From: Ascidia mentula
Lineage: Eukaryota; Chordata; Ascidiacea; Phlebobranchia; Ascidiidae
Length of the DNA stretch: 64,000 nt
Assembly: GCA_947561715.1 (NCBI GenBank)
Contig: OX387204.1
Span: 19,039,001-19,103,000, forward strand
Direction: 5' to 3'
The notes beneath the pieces were generated by a model. It saw only the letters and a program-made list of their open reading frames with translations. It was not told the origin of the DNA and ran no database searches. Below are positions 1-14,175 of the stretch, piece by piece. How positions within the stretch are numbered: position 1 is the stretch's first letter; each line of letters starts with the position of its first letter. A program made the position numbers and the translations under genes.

Positions 1-270
1 GTGTTGCCCATACAAACTTGACAGACTAGCCAACTTTTTGCATGTATTAGTTTACATTTTATTGTACGGATTGCTGAAAAAATAGCACTTTGTTTTCAGT
101 ATAGTGTGTGGTTAGATGTCCGACCTTAGATTTACAAACTGGAGGAAAGTTGTTGACTAATACATGTGTTCTTTTTCACTAAAAACTTTTTTCCACAGAA
201 GTTGTAAACTATGGTTGAAATGAGTTTCAAATAATAGTTTTTAACTACAAGAATTGAGTTATCTGCTGTC

Positions 271-291
271 ATAATTTAGCCCACAGAAATC
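271..291 (+). promoter_or_regulatory. Splice acceptor just upstream of the RNF19 start codon
   Basis: A CCCACAG-type acceptor ends at 286, only five bases before the ATG at 292. It could close a 5'-UTR intron or be a spliced-leader trans-splice acceptor. Trans-splicing is known in tunicates but cannot be proved from genomic DNA alone. It may help fix the start codon. Confidence 0.35.
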
Positions 292-3200
292 ATGTCTTCT
301 GGTGACGTAAGCATGGAGCCCAAAAAAACTCGAAGATTATCAAGATTAAGGATATTTTCAAGGTTCCAATTTATTCTTGTTTTGCTGAGTTTTTATTTCA
401 CATTTTTCAAAACTGTTTGCTGGAAGTTTTATGTATTGTGCCAATCTAAAGTGCAACTGCCTTTAAAAATTCATCAAAAAGTAACAAATTTTGCAAACTA
501 CTTTTTGTCGTAGTTGCATGTATATATACCAGATTGGAAAGTTTGTTTTTTGTGCGGAGGATTTTGTTTCCGCGATTGTTAATTGCGCGGACGAACGCAA
601 CGTTTTTCCGTATGTTAATGCATTAGTTCATTAATATTGCGCAGATTATCGGTAAATTTTCGCAAAAGTGACTTTTTTTTCCAGTTTGGCTTGTATATAC
701 CTGGTTGATTTTAATCTGGGTTTTCTAAAAATTTATGTGAACCCTTTGAAGGTTTTTACAAGGTTATGTAGAGTTCATTATTTCCTTCCAAGTCGCACAA
801 ACTTATTTGTTTTCCAGAAATAAGCGTTGCAGTTCTAAAAGTGACAAGAAAGGAGAAATTTCAACAAATAGTAACGACACTCCAACTACTTCCACTTCTT
901 CATCAGTGTTTGAGCAAAAGACGGTTAAAATTGCTGATGGAAAATCTACTGGTATATAGAATAAATAGAATGAAAATATTTTGTGGTAAACCACAATGAT
1001 TTTTGACCCACACCTACATTTGTCTTTAAAAAGTCTCAGGCCACTCCAGAATCAAAAATGTCCCACTTAATTATGTACTTGCTCTGGCCAGTGTCGGGTC
1101 TAGAAAAAATGTAAGGGGGGTGTTCGGTTTCGGTACCTAAGTATTGAAGCCGTTAGATGCCGTTACAATTTTTGTTAGGACATTTACCATGCAAATTCAG
1201 CTTTTGAAGAACAGATAACACATTACAGTAGTTAAGCGGAATATCGAACAAACTTTTTAGTTGCTTTTGTGCATATGCGCTTGTCCACTTTAACGATAAA
1301 CACAAAAAAACAAAAACAATGCGATTGTATCTGTATCTTTGACGAGTATCAAGTATTGCTGTGGGATCTTTTTTAAACTGTGCCTATTAAAACAAATCTG
1401 TAATGGTCTAGGACGTGGTCTTGCACCACTAAATATACATCGATGTTTCAACGGTAGATAAATATTTGGAAATATATTAAAAACAGATGAAATACAAAAT
1501 ACTTGTTTAGCTACGTACATTTTGGTGCAATCTTGTCAAACAATTATAACTCTCACAGCATACAGCTTGTGTATAGAAATTGTAGCAAACATGAATAAGC
1601 TTATAAGGTCGTGTTTTCAAAAATGGTATTGTGGGTTATTAACCAACGCAGGACAAACTATTGTTTCATAAGCAATCATCACATCGCCGTGAATGCAGAG
1701 CGCGCGATTGAAAAACAAAGCAACCGCGGAGACGAACACTCGGTTGTAGTTCAGTCCTGCATAGTGGAAATTAACCGCACCTTCACACCCCTTAAAACAA
1801 TGTGCCAAAATGCTGAGGGGTTTTCGGACACCAAAACACCCCCCTAGATCCGCCACTGGCTCTGGTCCACTTGCAAAACCACCATACAAAACTTAAACCA
1901 CAATTTTTTGTTCTTTATTATTTAAGTATTCATATGTGCAACCAGCTGTGAGCAGTATTAACTTGTGTATGAACTGGAGGTGTTGAAAACACATACTTTG
2001 TCGTCACGGAGATGTCAGTTCTAACAATCACACACCATAATTTGTTTCTCTGTATGAATAAAATGGTTTAATAGCCCTAACAAACTTGCCTATTAAGTTC
2101 TCGCTGCTATTTTGTCTAAAACTTGAAAATTGTTAAGTTTTAAGTAACTTGCAACTTGTTATCTAAGTTATATGTGGAAAAGTAAATATGTATCCATTAG
2201 TTTTGTGTGTGGAGTCTGCCGTTTTCAACTCTCACACATTGTGTAAATGTTCTTTTTTAGCCTCAACGTCTGCCACCGCCGTAAAAGTGGAATTAAAATC
2301 TGAAGCCAGCACTAAAAACATTTCTGGTGTTTTGGAATGTCCTCTATGTCTTGTCACACAGGTGTGCTTTTTAATTTTGATTGATGTGAGCTAAAAATTA
2401 AATTTCCCACTCATTTGTGAAGGTACTCATGGTTCAATGTTTATTTTGCAGACATCTAGTACTGTTAGTAACAAACTCCTGCCTAATATTTTTATAATGG
2501 CTCAGAATGTGTTCCTATTTTTTTGTACAATGATAATTTGTTTTTTTCTGACAGCCGAGTGAAAATTTTCCCCAGTTGAGTACATGCCACCATCGATCGT
2601 GTATGGATTGTTTGAAACAATACCTTGCAATTGAAATATCTGAAAGCAGGTGAGGAATCAGTTGATATTTCAATCATACACTTGATTTTTGTGTTGCATA
2701 GATAAACACAAGCTAGTTTGTTCCTTGGTTGATCCCGAAACAGAAACAGAAATAGAAACAGTTTTAAACTCATGTTATTGTTCACATATCTGTCATGTAT
2801 TTACCAAAAAACTGTTTATTTTTGTGTTTGAGAAGATAAACATGGATTATTTTAGTCTATGACTGTGTTTTCCATATTTACTGATGTGAAATAATGTTTG
2901 CTTATCTTAAGATTTCGTGTTAGTTGGTGAACAACATGTTTATTCGATCAATGGTGCATTTCTCCTAACAGATCAAATGCTTGTTAAATCTTGCGCAGCT
3001 GTGTCTGGGGCAAATAATTGAATTGCTGTTTCTTGTACTGCAGCACACAAATGTTTTTGAAATCCACTTGTATGTGAAAATGTAACGCACAGCAAATTTC
3101 TTAAATGGTGAAATTAAACTGGATGTATTCTTCTTCACTCACATTTTGGCAATAAATCAACTCAGTGGAGTTTACATAAAGCTTAAAAGAAACCAGTGTC

Positions 3201-6200
3201 AGAATCCTTCTGTTTAAAACTGTTTTTTCTTATAAATGACCTCTAGACTTTGATCTAGTTGTCATGAATTATGGGTTTATGTAAACACAGATCAGTTTTC
3301 GACCCTAGTAAACATAACCTGATTTATGCACCTTTGTATGACTTGTTATATTTACTCTGTTTATTACATCATAAACAGAGTTAACCTGATGTGTCCGGAA
3401 TGTCAAGAGCGGCTCCACCCAGTGGATATGAGATTAATTCTCGACACAAACTCACAGTTGATGCAGAAGTGGGAGGAATTTACCCTCCGCCGGGCGCTCT
3501 CAATCGACCCGGACTGCCGTTGGTGTCCAGCCCCCGATTGCGGGTTAGTAACACAAACATTTACTCTTCGTTTAAATAATCGAGACCCAAAACTTCATTT
3601 TATTGGCTGTTGCTTTTGTGTTAGTTCGTTTGGTTTTAATTTCAAGTAAAATTTCAACTTGAATTGTGGGAACCTGAACAAAAGATTTGATTTTTCATAT
3701 CAGACACAGCATAATGAACTACTGTATGTTTTTAAATGAAGTAAATGTTGTTGCGCTGAGATGTAAGTTCAGGAGGACAAGTAGTGTTGAACAATGTACA
3801 TAAATGAAACATTATTGTGTGCTTGGTAAACATGTGACCCAAAACTGCTTGTTACCCGGTCATTAGTTGAGTAATGTTAGTTACCCATTGGTTTAAGGAA
3901 GGAGAATTTCCTTTCTTCTGGAAAGTACCTTCTTGGAGATTGTGCAATTCCACTGTTAGGTTTTAATCAAGCACATAAACCAGGGTTTTAGTTGTATATT
4001 CTAAATGTTGTTGTCTTTGTTTTTCATCTAAAGCTGCATATACTAATTATTAATATTTTTAGGTATGCTGTGATAGCTTATGGTTGTGCAAGCTGCCCTC
4101 GATTACAATGTCGACGGCCTGGTTGTGACACAGAATTCTGTTACCATTGTCGACAGGTACCAATATGTCATACCACCTATATAGTAAACATATTTTATCA
4201 AACTGTTTGTTTCCAATTTAAGTTCAATATAGTTTGTTTTCCAATTCCCACTTATATTTATCTTGCCAAATTGAATTAATCTTTAATACACACAGATTTT
4301 ACCATAAATTTATATTTAATTTAGGTTTCTGTTTTCGCCGTGTTTATTTTATGGAATATCGTTTTTATTAATGGATAAAGTGTCAAGTCATGTCACTGGC
4401 TTGCGAAGTGTTGAGTTTGGTTTCCATAAAAGGAAGTCTGTTAGTTCCTTTTGTCACTGCTCATGTCATGAAATAAATTCAAGCAATCCCATGACAGTTT
4501 AACATGCAAATTTCCACCCTGTGTTCCTGGTATAACCATGTCACCACCCATAAGTGTTGTGTCATTTTGTTAGGAATGGCATCCAAACCAAACATGCGAT
4601 GCTGCTCATTTACAACGGACTAAACAACTGCGAATCCGTGCAAATTCCGTTGCGTACAGTCAAGGCTCAAATTTCCACGGTAAGAAAATATCACCATTAA
4701 CATTAACATCGCGTTTAAGTCAGTAGCCAAATATTCCGAATTAGTGCATAGTTATTTTTGTAAAAAAGGAACGTTGTTATAAATACCTGCTCATAATTTT
4801 GTTTTTATGTTACTTGTCTGTTTATATGTCATAAATTTAACAAGCTGTACAAATGCCCTGACAACCAAGTAGCCAAACATTCCACCCAGCTTATAGGTAA
4901 ATCTGGTTTAAAACCTTTTGAAACATTGTTTATTGATTTGTGCAGATGAAATTAAACCTTGTCCGAAATGTGGAGCTCTTATAGTAAAGATGAATGATGG
5001 TTCTTGCAACCATATGACGTGCACAGTATGCGACGCAGAATTCTGCTGGCTTTGCTTGCAAGAAATCACAGACCTGCATTATTTGAGGTAAATACACAAA
5101 CACAAAAAATTCTGTTATTAGCAAGGGGTTTAGTTTACCAAAATATTCTGAATGGATGTAACATCTAGTTGTCAACAAATATCAAAGTACTTTGCTAATT
5201 TTACTTTTTTTGACCAAAGCCAGTATTGATTTTGGTCAATTATATTTTAATCAATGCCATTAATTATGACTGGATTACAATTTTAATGTCTGTGTAAAGA
5301 TGATCTGTTTTAAATATTGTGAAAATTGTAGAAATTTGTTTGGTTTGAACACATTTTTTGCCATGTTTTTATTGTGTTTGCATTTCATTTTTACAACCTT
5401 TTTTTTATTAATCTGATACCATAAAAATGGTTAAACAGAATCAGTTGATTAAAATATCAGTATTTTGTTACATGTAAAGTGATTTACCAACGTATGTTGC
5501 TAGTTGTCCATTTCTCAATAATGTGTTCTGTCCTGTCTGTGACATCATAACAAGTCTGTTGTTACTCACAGACACGCCTTATCCAAATAATCACACAACA
5601 GCAGTAATACCCCATAGTCATTGCATGTCATAATAGATCTCCCCACCTATTCATCATACTATACATCATATTATGTGTGTTTTAGCAACTACTACAATCT
5701 TCTAGTAACCTTACCTTCTAAATGGTTGCAGCTATGTAGAGTTACTCCAGCAATATTTACCGATCACATAGTGTTTGTTACTTTTGACCAAGGAAAGTGT
5801 TATGTGATAATAAAAACCTTGTGTTACCAAAGTTCAGTAAAATTCTTGGCAGGGTCTGAAATGTCCACACAAATATCCCATAACTAACTTTAAATGGAGC
5901 TTTTTACCATATAAGAAGTTCACAGTGCGAAAAATGTGTGACAATGACCTAAAACCTGAACAAAAGTTAGAGCTTGTATTTTTAAGATGGCATTAAGATG
6001 AAAACATAGATGATATTAAAATGACAATAAAAAATGTCTATCATTGAATTCTAAGAAAACATGCAGCCAGGAATCTTCCTTTGTCTGGAATTTCATATTT
6101 AGAAACAAAATTGGTTTAAAATGACAACTAATATTTTAAAGTTTCTGCCAAATTGATCTTCTTTCACAAAGTTAAACAAAAATTACCTATTTCAAGTCTC

Positions 6201-9200
6201 GGTTGTGGTTTTATATAAAAAATTGACGCCACTCTTTCACATTAAGCAGATACATTGTGTAAGTTTGATTGTGAGGTCATAAAAAATATGAATGTGACAT
6301 AACAAGGTATACCTGATAATCAATAGATTGAATGGAAATTAGTCAGGTTGCACTTTGACACGAGGTTAGATATTGGAAGACTTCCAAACAGAACGCACCA
6401 ATGATGAACAAAATACAATCTATTTTTCCAAAGCCATATGAGCATAGGAATGCTAACAACAGATGTACTCATAATTCTAAGGACAAAGATACTGGCCTAT
6501 ATTTTGCTGAAAACATTGGCATGTTTTGTTTAACATGTTTTACATAGAATAAAAAAACAAAAAAATTAATGAACCTATAAAGTTTCCTGTAGTTACGCAA
6601 AGCTAAAGTTTTTGAATATGCTCATTTTGCCAGACTCGACTGACCAGGTTTTTAAATCTTCAAAACTCATCCTTGTTTGTTTTTCCGACAGTCCATCTGG
6701 TTGCACGTTCTGGGGGAAGAAACCATGGAGTCGAAAGAAAAAAATCCTTTGGCAACTCGGGCTTTTGATTGGAGCACCCCTGGGTATCGGACTAGTAGCT
6801 GGTATTGCTGTTCCTGCTATTATTGTTGGTTTACCTCTCTGGGTGGCGAGAAGGGTGAGCAGTATTAATAATTACATAACTACAAACGACCATCCGTTGT
6901 GCCAGAACCTGTTGTATTTGAGAAATTGTGTTCCTTGTAAAATTAAGCAAATATGTAGAAGTAGATTCACTATTTTCACTATTATAAGCTCCTAAAGTTT
7001 TTTTTGTATGTTGCACAATGATCACCATTTACCCTAAATACATTGTTTGTGGTTGCAGCAAGATTTTATTTCCAACAAAATTCAGATTTTAATTAATAAA
7101 TTTTCACTGGTGTTTCAGATTATGGCTCAGTTTGAAAACAAGGAAAATGTTTCCAAGTACAAAAGAAACCTGTTGGTCGCAACCTGTGTCACTGGTTCCG
7201 TAATTCTGTCACCTGCCCTTGCTGCATTGGCTGTCGGTAAGAAAACAAAAACACCTGCTCTATACCAACTGCCACGACACAAATTGCAAATGTATTGATC
7301 CGAAACCCAGTGTTTTTGTTAAAAAAAAGCAAGGCCAGATGTGAAACAAAAATCATCGTAAAAATAGCAGCAGGCAGTCTACGTTCAACCCAACAAGGCC
7401 AGATGCGTGAAAAATAATAAAATTAAAAAAATAACAATAAATTTTCCAGGTCAGATTAGTGGTTGAATTTGGTAAAATATACAAAAATATACTATTTATG
7501 GATGTGAAAATATTTGGACAAATTCTTATTAATCACTTTCAATGTTAGCGCTTTTTTGTGGTTTAACCCAGTGGTTCTTAACCGGGGAGGGGGGATCGCG
7601 CTGCCCCAGGGGGCGTCAACCAATTCCCATGGGGGGCACAAGCTCTATACCAAAACTTTATTTTTTGTAGTGACTTTAATGTCCTATGCTGTCTGTCTTT
7701 TTCTTACAGTTTCGGAACAAAAATCTTGTATATACTTTAAATGAAAAGCAAAATAGCTTTTGTAATGATTCATCTGTTTTGTCACAAACCGCTTATTGGT
7801 CCCGTAATTTTTTAGTTAAATAAGCAAGCTTAAATTGATACATATTATGTTTTTATTGTGTTGCAGTGTTTAGCAAGATAGCTTATTTACGTAGATCAAC
7901 AAAAACACAATTGCTTTTGGTATAAAACCTATTTACAGTTTGGGGGGACGTAAGGCACAAGTCCGTTACTAAAAGGAGGTGTGATAGAATAAAGGTTAAG
8001 AACCACTTGTTTAACTTGTGCATCTGAATGTTAGGTTAACTAACAATTGTTGACTTTTTCATGGTCCGTCTTGCAGAAAAGCTTCTATTGCCAGTGAAAA
8101 TTTTTGCAGATCGATAATTTGTGATGTTGTTGCACAACATCTGGGATAATGTACATGTGAAACTTGATTTGTTTTTAAGGCAAACAACACTTGATTTGTG
8201 CAGGTGTTGGCGTTCCTGTCATGCTGTTGTATGTTTATGGAGTGGTTCCATTCTCACTGTGTCGCACTGGAAGTTACGGGCTGGCAGGAAGAAATGTTAG
8301 CGGAAGCAACTCTGCCCTCTCCATGCTTCCCATGAGCTTACGACTGGATCTTGGTAATAACTCTGGCCAATCTGGACCTTCGAATGCTGATGAAACCGGA
8401 AACTTCTCTGGTGCCTCAGGAAATGGAGGTAGTTCGTTCAGTCATGTGTAACAGTGTTTCCCAAACTTTTTTGTCTGCGTAACCCTGAAAGGTATTTTAA
8501 GTTGACATGAAACATTAAACAAACCTGAACGTTTTTCACCAAAATTCTGTAATTTGTTTTTCTTTTGGCTTCTTTCTCACATGTTGTTCAAACAAATACA
8601 CCCGAAATGTTCAGAAGGTTTTATTAAACATAACTCCGGTTTTGTACATCTTTAATATAAACAAGATAGCCCATACAATGCTGGAAAACTTCATGCAAAC
8701 GTTTCGATTGTTTTAAAATCTGTTGCTTAGTTTTTATTAAACACAAATAGTAGCTCATAATATTTTATTATGAAATCCGTTGCTTTGCTAAACAATGCTC
8801 CACACAACCATTGTAAACAGATTAGTTGCATAATACCCATTGTGAATGTTAAATACCACCGAAGTATGTGAATACGGAACATTGCATGCTTACCATCAGT
8901 TTTCCAGCTTTAACTTTTATATCCAAAATGAAAAACAACATAAAAGGACATTCACCTCTCAGACTTTTGAATAATTCTGTATAAAAAAAAATGTCACCCT
9001 TTTGTTGTTAAGAGCTACTGAAATTATGTAAAAAGCAAAACCCAAACAATAAGAAAATGATGGCTAGCAGCAGTATATATTGGCAAAGTCGTTTGTTACA
9101 AATAATGTGAGAAGTTTTTTTTCAAAACATCCGAGTCATTGTGATTTCTATGTTTCAGCTCGTTTGGGTCCGATCAACCCCAGCATTGGTGAAGCGAGTG

Positions 9201-11981
9201 TTGGGGGAATAACCATGGGGAGTTTCAACACCTCGCGTGGAAGCAACATGGACAAAGTTGGGCGTATGGACCCGGACGGAGCAAGCACGATCGCAATCGC
9301 AGGTTTAAACATGTTTGTTTGATGGCAATCTTCTAATAATTTTCTGTATTTTTTTATAGTGGTTGGCGCTTACTAAAAGCATGATTTTATATTTTTTCAA
9401 TTTAAACAAACTTCCTTGGTTGAGATGCCTTTAAACCTAATGATCTCTATAAGATAGCTTTGATCGCATAGCATGGAATTTGCAGTTGGGCCATCTTGTC
9501 TTGCCATGCGATACCGTGAAACACTTTTGAAAGTTTTTGAATACTATTTAACTTTCATAGTGGTTTGACATTTAGGCAAACTTAAGTCTGAAATCCACAC
9601 AACTTCATGTTTCAGTTAAAAAAAAGTAAAAAGTAATATCTGCTTATTATTTCCAGGCACAAGCATCACTGGGAGTTTGTCAGCAATAAGTGGAGCTGGG
9701 ACACTTGCTAGTAACAGGTGAGCAAAAAGTGTAAAATAAACATATGTCGTCTGACCCTTGTGTGAGCTTTAAACTGTTTAGCTAAAATCAATAACACCGT
9801 GCTTAGAACAAAATTGCAAACATGAAAAATAATTATATGAGATTTAATTTGAACTGAATGCATGAGGTGGGAATGTATTTTGCATTGATCAACATTTCTA
9901 GTAAAAATTATCAAGATTATGGGGAATCAACGCAAACCTGTTGAAACATTTATTGCACGATTTTACAATGGACTTAATTTTGCCTTTTCCAATAATGTCC
10001 TTGCACTTAATTTAATGGAAAGGGGGCTCAAAATATGTCTGTAATTCCACTTGGTGTTTCGTTGCACAAAACTAAACACAAGGGATTCTCACTGGGATCA
10101 GCAATGAATAATAAACAACCACATTTCCTATTCAACACCTTAATGGACAAGTGAGCACTGGACTTGATAATCTATGTCCATGCCATTTTAACATTTTGCA
10201 TATTTTGTTTATGTACATTGTGCCCTTTTATGCAAAATGAACATGATTTTATTTGATTCATATTTTTTGTCTTATTTTTCAAGGATTGAAGTTCATTCAA
10301 ATTCAAAGGAAGCCGACCAACAATCGACGCACACTCAAATATCTGCCGGCTCCACTCCAAACATTACATCAGCACAAGTAACAAAAAATTTCTTTAAAGT
10401 ATGAAATAAATAATTTTATAAATTTGCTGAGACAAAAAACATCTCCAGAAACAAAAGTTTGAGTTAAAATCCCAAATAAAAGTTCAATTTGCTGCCAGAA
10501 CTAAACTTTTAAAACATCAACCGCCAAAGTGTTTGCATGTGTGTTCAACATATGTTCAATGGCATTTAATAATAGATAAAGGTTGAACACAGAATAAGAT
10601 TTGATCTAATGCTAAAGGCTCCATTTCCATAACATTCCTGTGCTCGGTAAAAACACAATGGATAAAAGAATGTCCATTGTCAGTAGAGACTCCCACAGCA
10701 TTTCAAGATTTTAACGTCATAATATTTGTTTCAGATCCACATGAACGACAATGTTTCAGAACATAGCGTTACAAGCGCTCCCATCAATTCCTGCTCAACG
10801 TCAGGTGTTAAAAAATCTTACTCCGCAAAATCTTTGGGAAGCAAGCGTAAAATCAAACCCATTAAAAGTAAGTTAAAAATCCATCAATAATTTGCCATGC
10901 TTTAAAGCTACCTGCTGAATGCTGAGTAATTTGTTTCACTTGAATTACAGATTCCACAATTTCTGGTCACATATCACAACATACACAAAACTTTATTTAA
11001 TATTGCATGTATGTTTATGACATACTGTCCATTAAAAACTTGCTTCTGCTCTTTTCACACTTAAGACTTGAACTTGCTGTTGAGTTGCTTCTAAACATTA
11101 GATATTTTCATTCAATCAGTGGTTCCCATCTCACAGCTTGTGCCACTCACTGTTGTCAGATAAACCGCTGTATTGGTAAAAAAATTACACACTTGAACTA
11201 TAGCAAAAACAATAACATAGACATGGTAAAATATAAGTGAATAATTTGTTTCTTTTTTGTGCTTTACTGGCACTAAATTTGTGATAAACTCAATGTGTTT
11301 CTCTTTTTTGCCGTGGAAGGTTTTCGGACTTAAACCACATAAAATGTTAAGTGATAGTGAAAGAACCAAATTAGCTCTTCTGCCCTTTTATGTTTCCAAA
11401 CTTTTCCATCTGACACAATTGCCCAAACCAGTTTATTTCTTGCAACCTCCACAATTTGTTACCCATGGTTCAGTCGGTGATAACAATCTTAAAATTATTT
11501 CCATCACCAGGGTCATCAGGATCTACCAAGGTTTCTGGTTTTAAGAAAAGTTTCAATGATGAGCCGCATGGGTTACCAGTTGTAGATGATGCTTCCCCCA
11601 GACATTCGCCTTCTGCCCCCTGCGTGTTGGCAGCAGACAGTGACGTTCAACATACGAGTGTCAGTTTCGTGAACGAATGCAGTGGAGAAGTTGCTAAGGT
11701 GAAGTTGTTGTATTTAGAACCTTAATTAGTTTAATTTGGTAAAAAAACACAAGCTTTTCATAAATGTTTGGTTGCATTTGTGTTGCCAGCAGACGACAAG
11801 TAAATTTAACTCATTTCGAAGAATGTTATGTTTGCAGAACTCGAACATGAAATCGCCATCCGGCTCCATGGAGGATGCAGGGAGTGATGCAAGTAGTTGC
11901 GGGAGCCACAATCCTCTTCTCTCCTCTCCAACATCTGACGAGGAGAAGCAAATTTCATCCATGCACGAGGTCTCCGTGTGA
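292..11981 (+). CDS. RNF19: RNF19/Dorfin-like RBR E3 ubiquitin ligase, 17 coding exons
   Basis: RING-between-RING ubiquitin ligase of the RNF19A/B (Dorfin) family, expected at endomembranes. Exons: 292-362, 818-951, 2261-2361, 2555-2649, 3379-3543, 4063-4156, 4574-4679, 4946-5087, 6692-6854, 7119-7236, 8204-8428, 9159-9302, 9657-9717, 10284-10377, 10735-10867, 11511-11698, 11838-11981, totalling 2178 nt (725 aa). RING1 starts at C95/C98 with CHHRSC at 113-118. The IBR lies near 165-245 ([27 protein letters not shown]). RING2 starts at C261/C264, and the family's catalytic Cys is C276 in GSCNHMTC. Two hydrophobic regions, about 321-355 and 375-415, carry near-verbatim family segments ([23 protein letters not shown]). 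The Ser/Thr-rich tail keeps [11 protein letters not shown]. The family diverges at the extreme N- and C-termini, so exon 1 and its weak donor (AG|gttcca) are the least certain parts; the rest is very secure. Confidence 0.94.
1089..1858. mobile_element. Non-autonomous hAT-type element (MITE) in RNF19 intron 2
   Basis: Imperfect terminal inverted repeats begin CAGTGTCGGGTCTAG on the left and read CAGTGGCGGATCTAG on the reverse complement of the right end. They are flanked by 8-bp direct repeats, gctctggc (1081-1088) and gctctggt (1859-1866), matching at 7 of 8 positions. An 8-bp duplication plus CAGTG ends is the hAT superfamily signature. The 770-bp body has no transposase, so it would depend on a source element elsewhere. 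ORFs inside it on either strand are incidental. Confidence 0.82.
7569..8008. mobile_element. hAT/Charlie-like MITE in RNF19 intron 10
   Basis: The left end reads CAGTGGTTCTTAACC and the right end, reverse-complemented, reads AAGTGGTTCTTAACC. Flanks gtttaacc (7561-7568) and gtttaact (8009-8016) form an 8-bp target duplication with one mismatch. This terminus type is typical of Charlie-like hAT elements. The 440-bp interior has a G-rich stretch and no transposase. It lies wholly within an intron and should not disturb the RNF19 reading frame. Confidence 0.8.
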
Positions 11982-13160
11982 TCACTTCCTCTTGCACTTG
12001 AATCTCATTTTCAAGTTTTCTTTGTCGTGTGAAAAAGTTGTGCATTGTGTTATGGAACTCGCAGGCTATGTACTTGAATTATCACAACAATGGCACGCTA
12101 GCTATTAATGAACCCAATTGATTCTTTTCTAATTTTATTTTGATGGTTCCCAAACAGTTGACACATTTCAGGAAATCTCACCTTGTGTTGTTACATGTCA
12201 GGAAACCTTTAATTGAAATGTTGCGTCATACATGTGGTTGGTAACCATTGGATTGGAAAAACCAACTGGTTGGAATGCCACATTCTATTGTTCCTTATAC
12301 AGTTTTGTGAATTTTTGCAGCCTGGTGGCTATAGCAGCTTATGTTAGGTAATCTTTAATTTAAGTTATTATGAGTCGTACGCTCGATTCAACACAAATTG
12401 TTGTAGGCGTACGTCCCCTTTTTGTTTGTTGTGACTTTTAGTTTTTTCAGACTTCAGTTTGTGTGATTTATATTTAATTAATGAAGAACTGAAATTCTTT
12501 AAAGTTTGTTCAATTTCGTTTGTATAGACACAAATCCCCTCCAACATACGACAAACTCCAATTTAAGCCTACACGGTTTTTCAGCATTAGCGAATAAATA
12601 ATCACGAAAGAGTTCATAAACCCAAGTTTCAATTATTAAGCGGAATACGGTGCTCACACAAATCATCCTCCATCCACAGTTCTGTATATCGTAGGATTAT
12701 GCGTGAAGATAAAGCTATGCTATGTAACTTTTTGTAAAGGCTTTCTCCAAACAATGCACCGCATCGTTGTTATGTTTTGTAATTTAATTTGCTTGCAGCT
12801 TGATGTGCAGTTAAGCATGCAAACAAATTGCCGATGGTTTGGCAGCTTAACGAACCTTTCATCTTGTCTGGAAACGAGGTCTAAGCAACCTTCTGGCACC
12901 TTTCTTTATTGCAAGTTTTGTTGTCTAGTACTTTTCCCTTAATTCTGATACTAGTTTACATGCTGATGTGGGTTTTTTTACTCACTTCTAGTTTTTTTGT
13001 GCATTTTTAAGGTGAAAGTGGAATGTTAAGAGATTAACCTTCATTTGTTGAAACTATTAAGTGTTTTTTTCGTTTTCGCTGTCAACAGGCTTTTTGCTTT
13101 GTTCCACCCTCCTTACAAAGGTTGGATGGATTCTTGTTCAATAAAAACTTTTGCCTAACT
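11982..13160 (+). other. RNF19 3' untranslated region (inferred)
   Basis: About 1.16 kb of AT-rich sequence follows the RNF19 stop codon with no supportable reading frame. It ends near the AATAAA hexamer at 13140, the first good match to the consensus downstream of the stop, so it is best read as 3' UTR. Confidence 0.6.
13140..13145 (+). terminator. Polyadenylation signal AATAAA for RNF19
   Basis: Canonical AATAAA, followed within about 30 bases by T/GT-rich sequence (acttgtttggattttaag). This is the likely cleavage signal of the RNF19 transcript. The DEPDC1-like gene converges from the other side. Confidence 0.6.
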
Positions 13161-13305
13161 TGTTTGGATTTTAAGTTTAGCCTGGTAAATATTGTGCAGT
13201 AACGACCAAAACCTGAAGCCATAAAAGGCTGATTTAGATTTAAAGAGTTTCGCCCTCTGTCCAGCTCTGATCAAAATACTTTTTCAATGTCTGTCCACTT
13301 CAGTA

Positions 13306-13311
13306 TTTATT
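13306..13311 (-). terminator. Candidate polyadenylation signal for the DEPDC1-like gene
   Basis: TTTATT on + (AATAAA on -) about 870 bases downstream of the DEPDC1 stop at 14176. A nearer non-canonical signal is possible. The stretch 13160-14175 shows no other feature. If this signal is used, the convergent 3' ends are only about 150 bp apart. Confidence 0.3.
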
Positions 13312-14175
13312 CATGAAAACCATACGTCATATTTTTCAATTTGAAAGCAAAAAAAATACTTAATATTTTTATATCTCCTGAAACTAAAGTGAAAAAACAT
13401 GTAAGCACAAAGCAAATTGGTTGCAGAATATCGATGTTCAAGCAACATGTCATACACCAACCGTCCCGACCGAAACTACCATAACCACAGTGTGAATAAT
13501 AAGTTGGTTTATGTGGAATAAACACAGTGAGACTACAAATACTGTTCATCATCAAACAAATTATTTATAAAAGAAACTACTCCTTGTCAAATCAGCAAGT
13601 TTGTTTAATAGTTTCAACTCATGTAATTTTGGATCAACAAAACTCAAAAAGGGCTGGTCCAGATTTCTGAAGAATTTGTGTCAGAAAATGAAAAAATGGC
13701 AGAACTCGGCTGGTCACGATTTTCTTGCTATTTTCAGGGCAAGTAAGAAATATAAAATGTGTAAATCATGGATATTTACATCCCAATGGAGTGTAAATGA
13801 AAATCCAGACAAGAGGTAATAATCAATAAACCCCACCCCAGAAAAAGTATAGGTAAGATGATTACGCAAAGCATTTCCAATCACAATTTAATCGACCAAT
13901 CAGGAAACAGGTTGCCATGGATACACGATTCTTTCTCATTTTTTCGTCTGTTCATCGCAAAATAATAATAACGGGAACTTTCACCATCAGACGCTGCAAT
14001 GTTGTTTCCATTAAACAAAGCTTTCGAATGGGCTGGGGAGGTGAAAGATTGTTGGTAGACATAATTTTTCTGTCCATTTTGCTTTGCAGCACCCACAACT
14101 GTCAGGCAATACTGGACCAAAGATTCTAACCCAGCAAAATAATTCACAAAAGCGTTGAAAAACTTGGTTGGCGAA

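Noticed and set aside
1611-1889. Overlapping ORFs on both strands
   Set aside because: Both lie within the hAT element in RNF19 intron 2 and show no domain or splice context.
11112-11369. ORF on - and a CAGTGGTTCCCA string near 11117
   Set aside because: The ORF lies in an RNF19 intron without support. The hAT-like end has no matching second terminus or target duplication.
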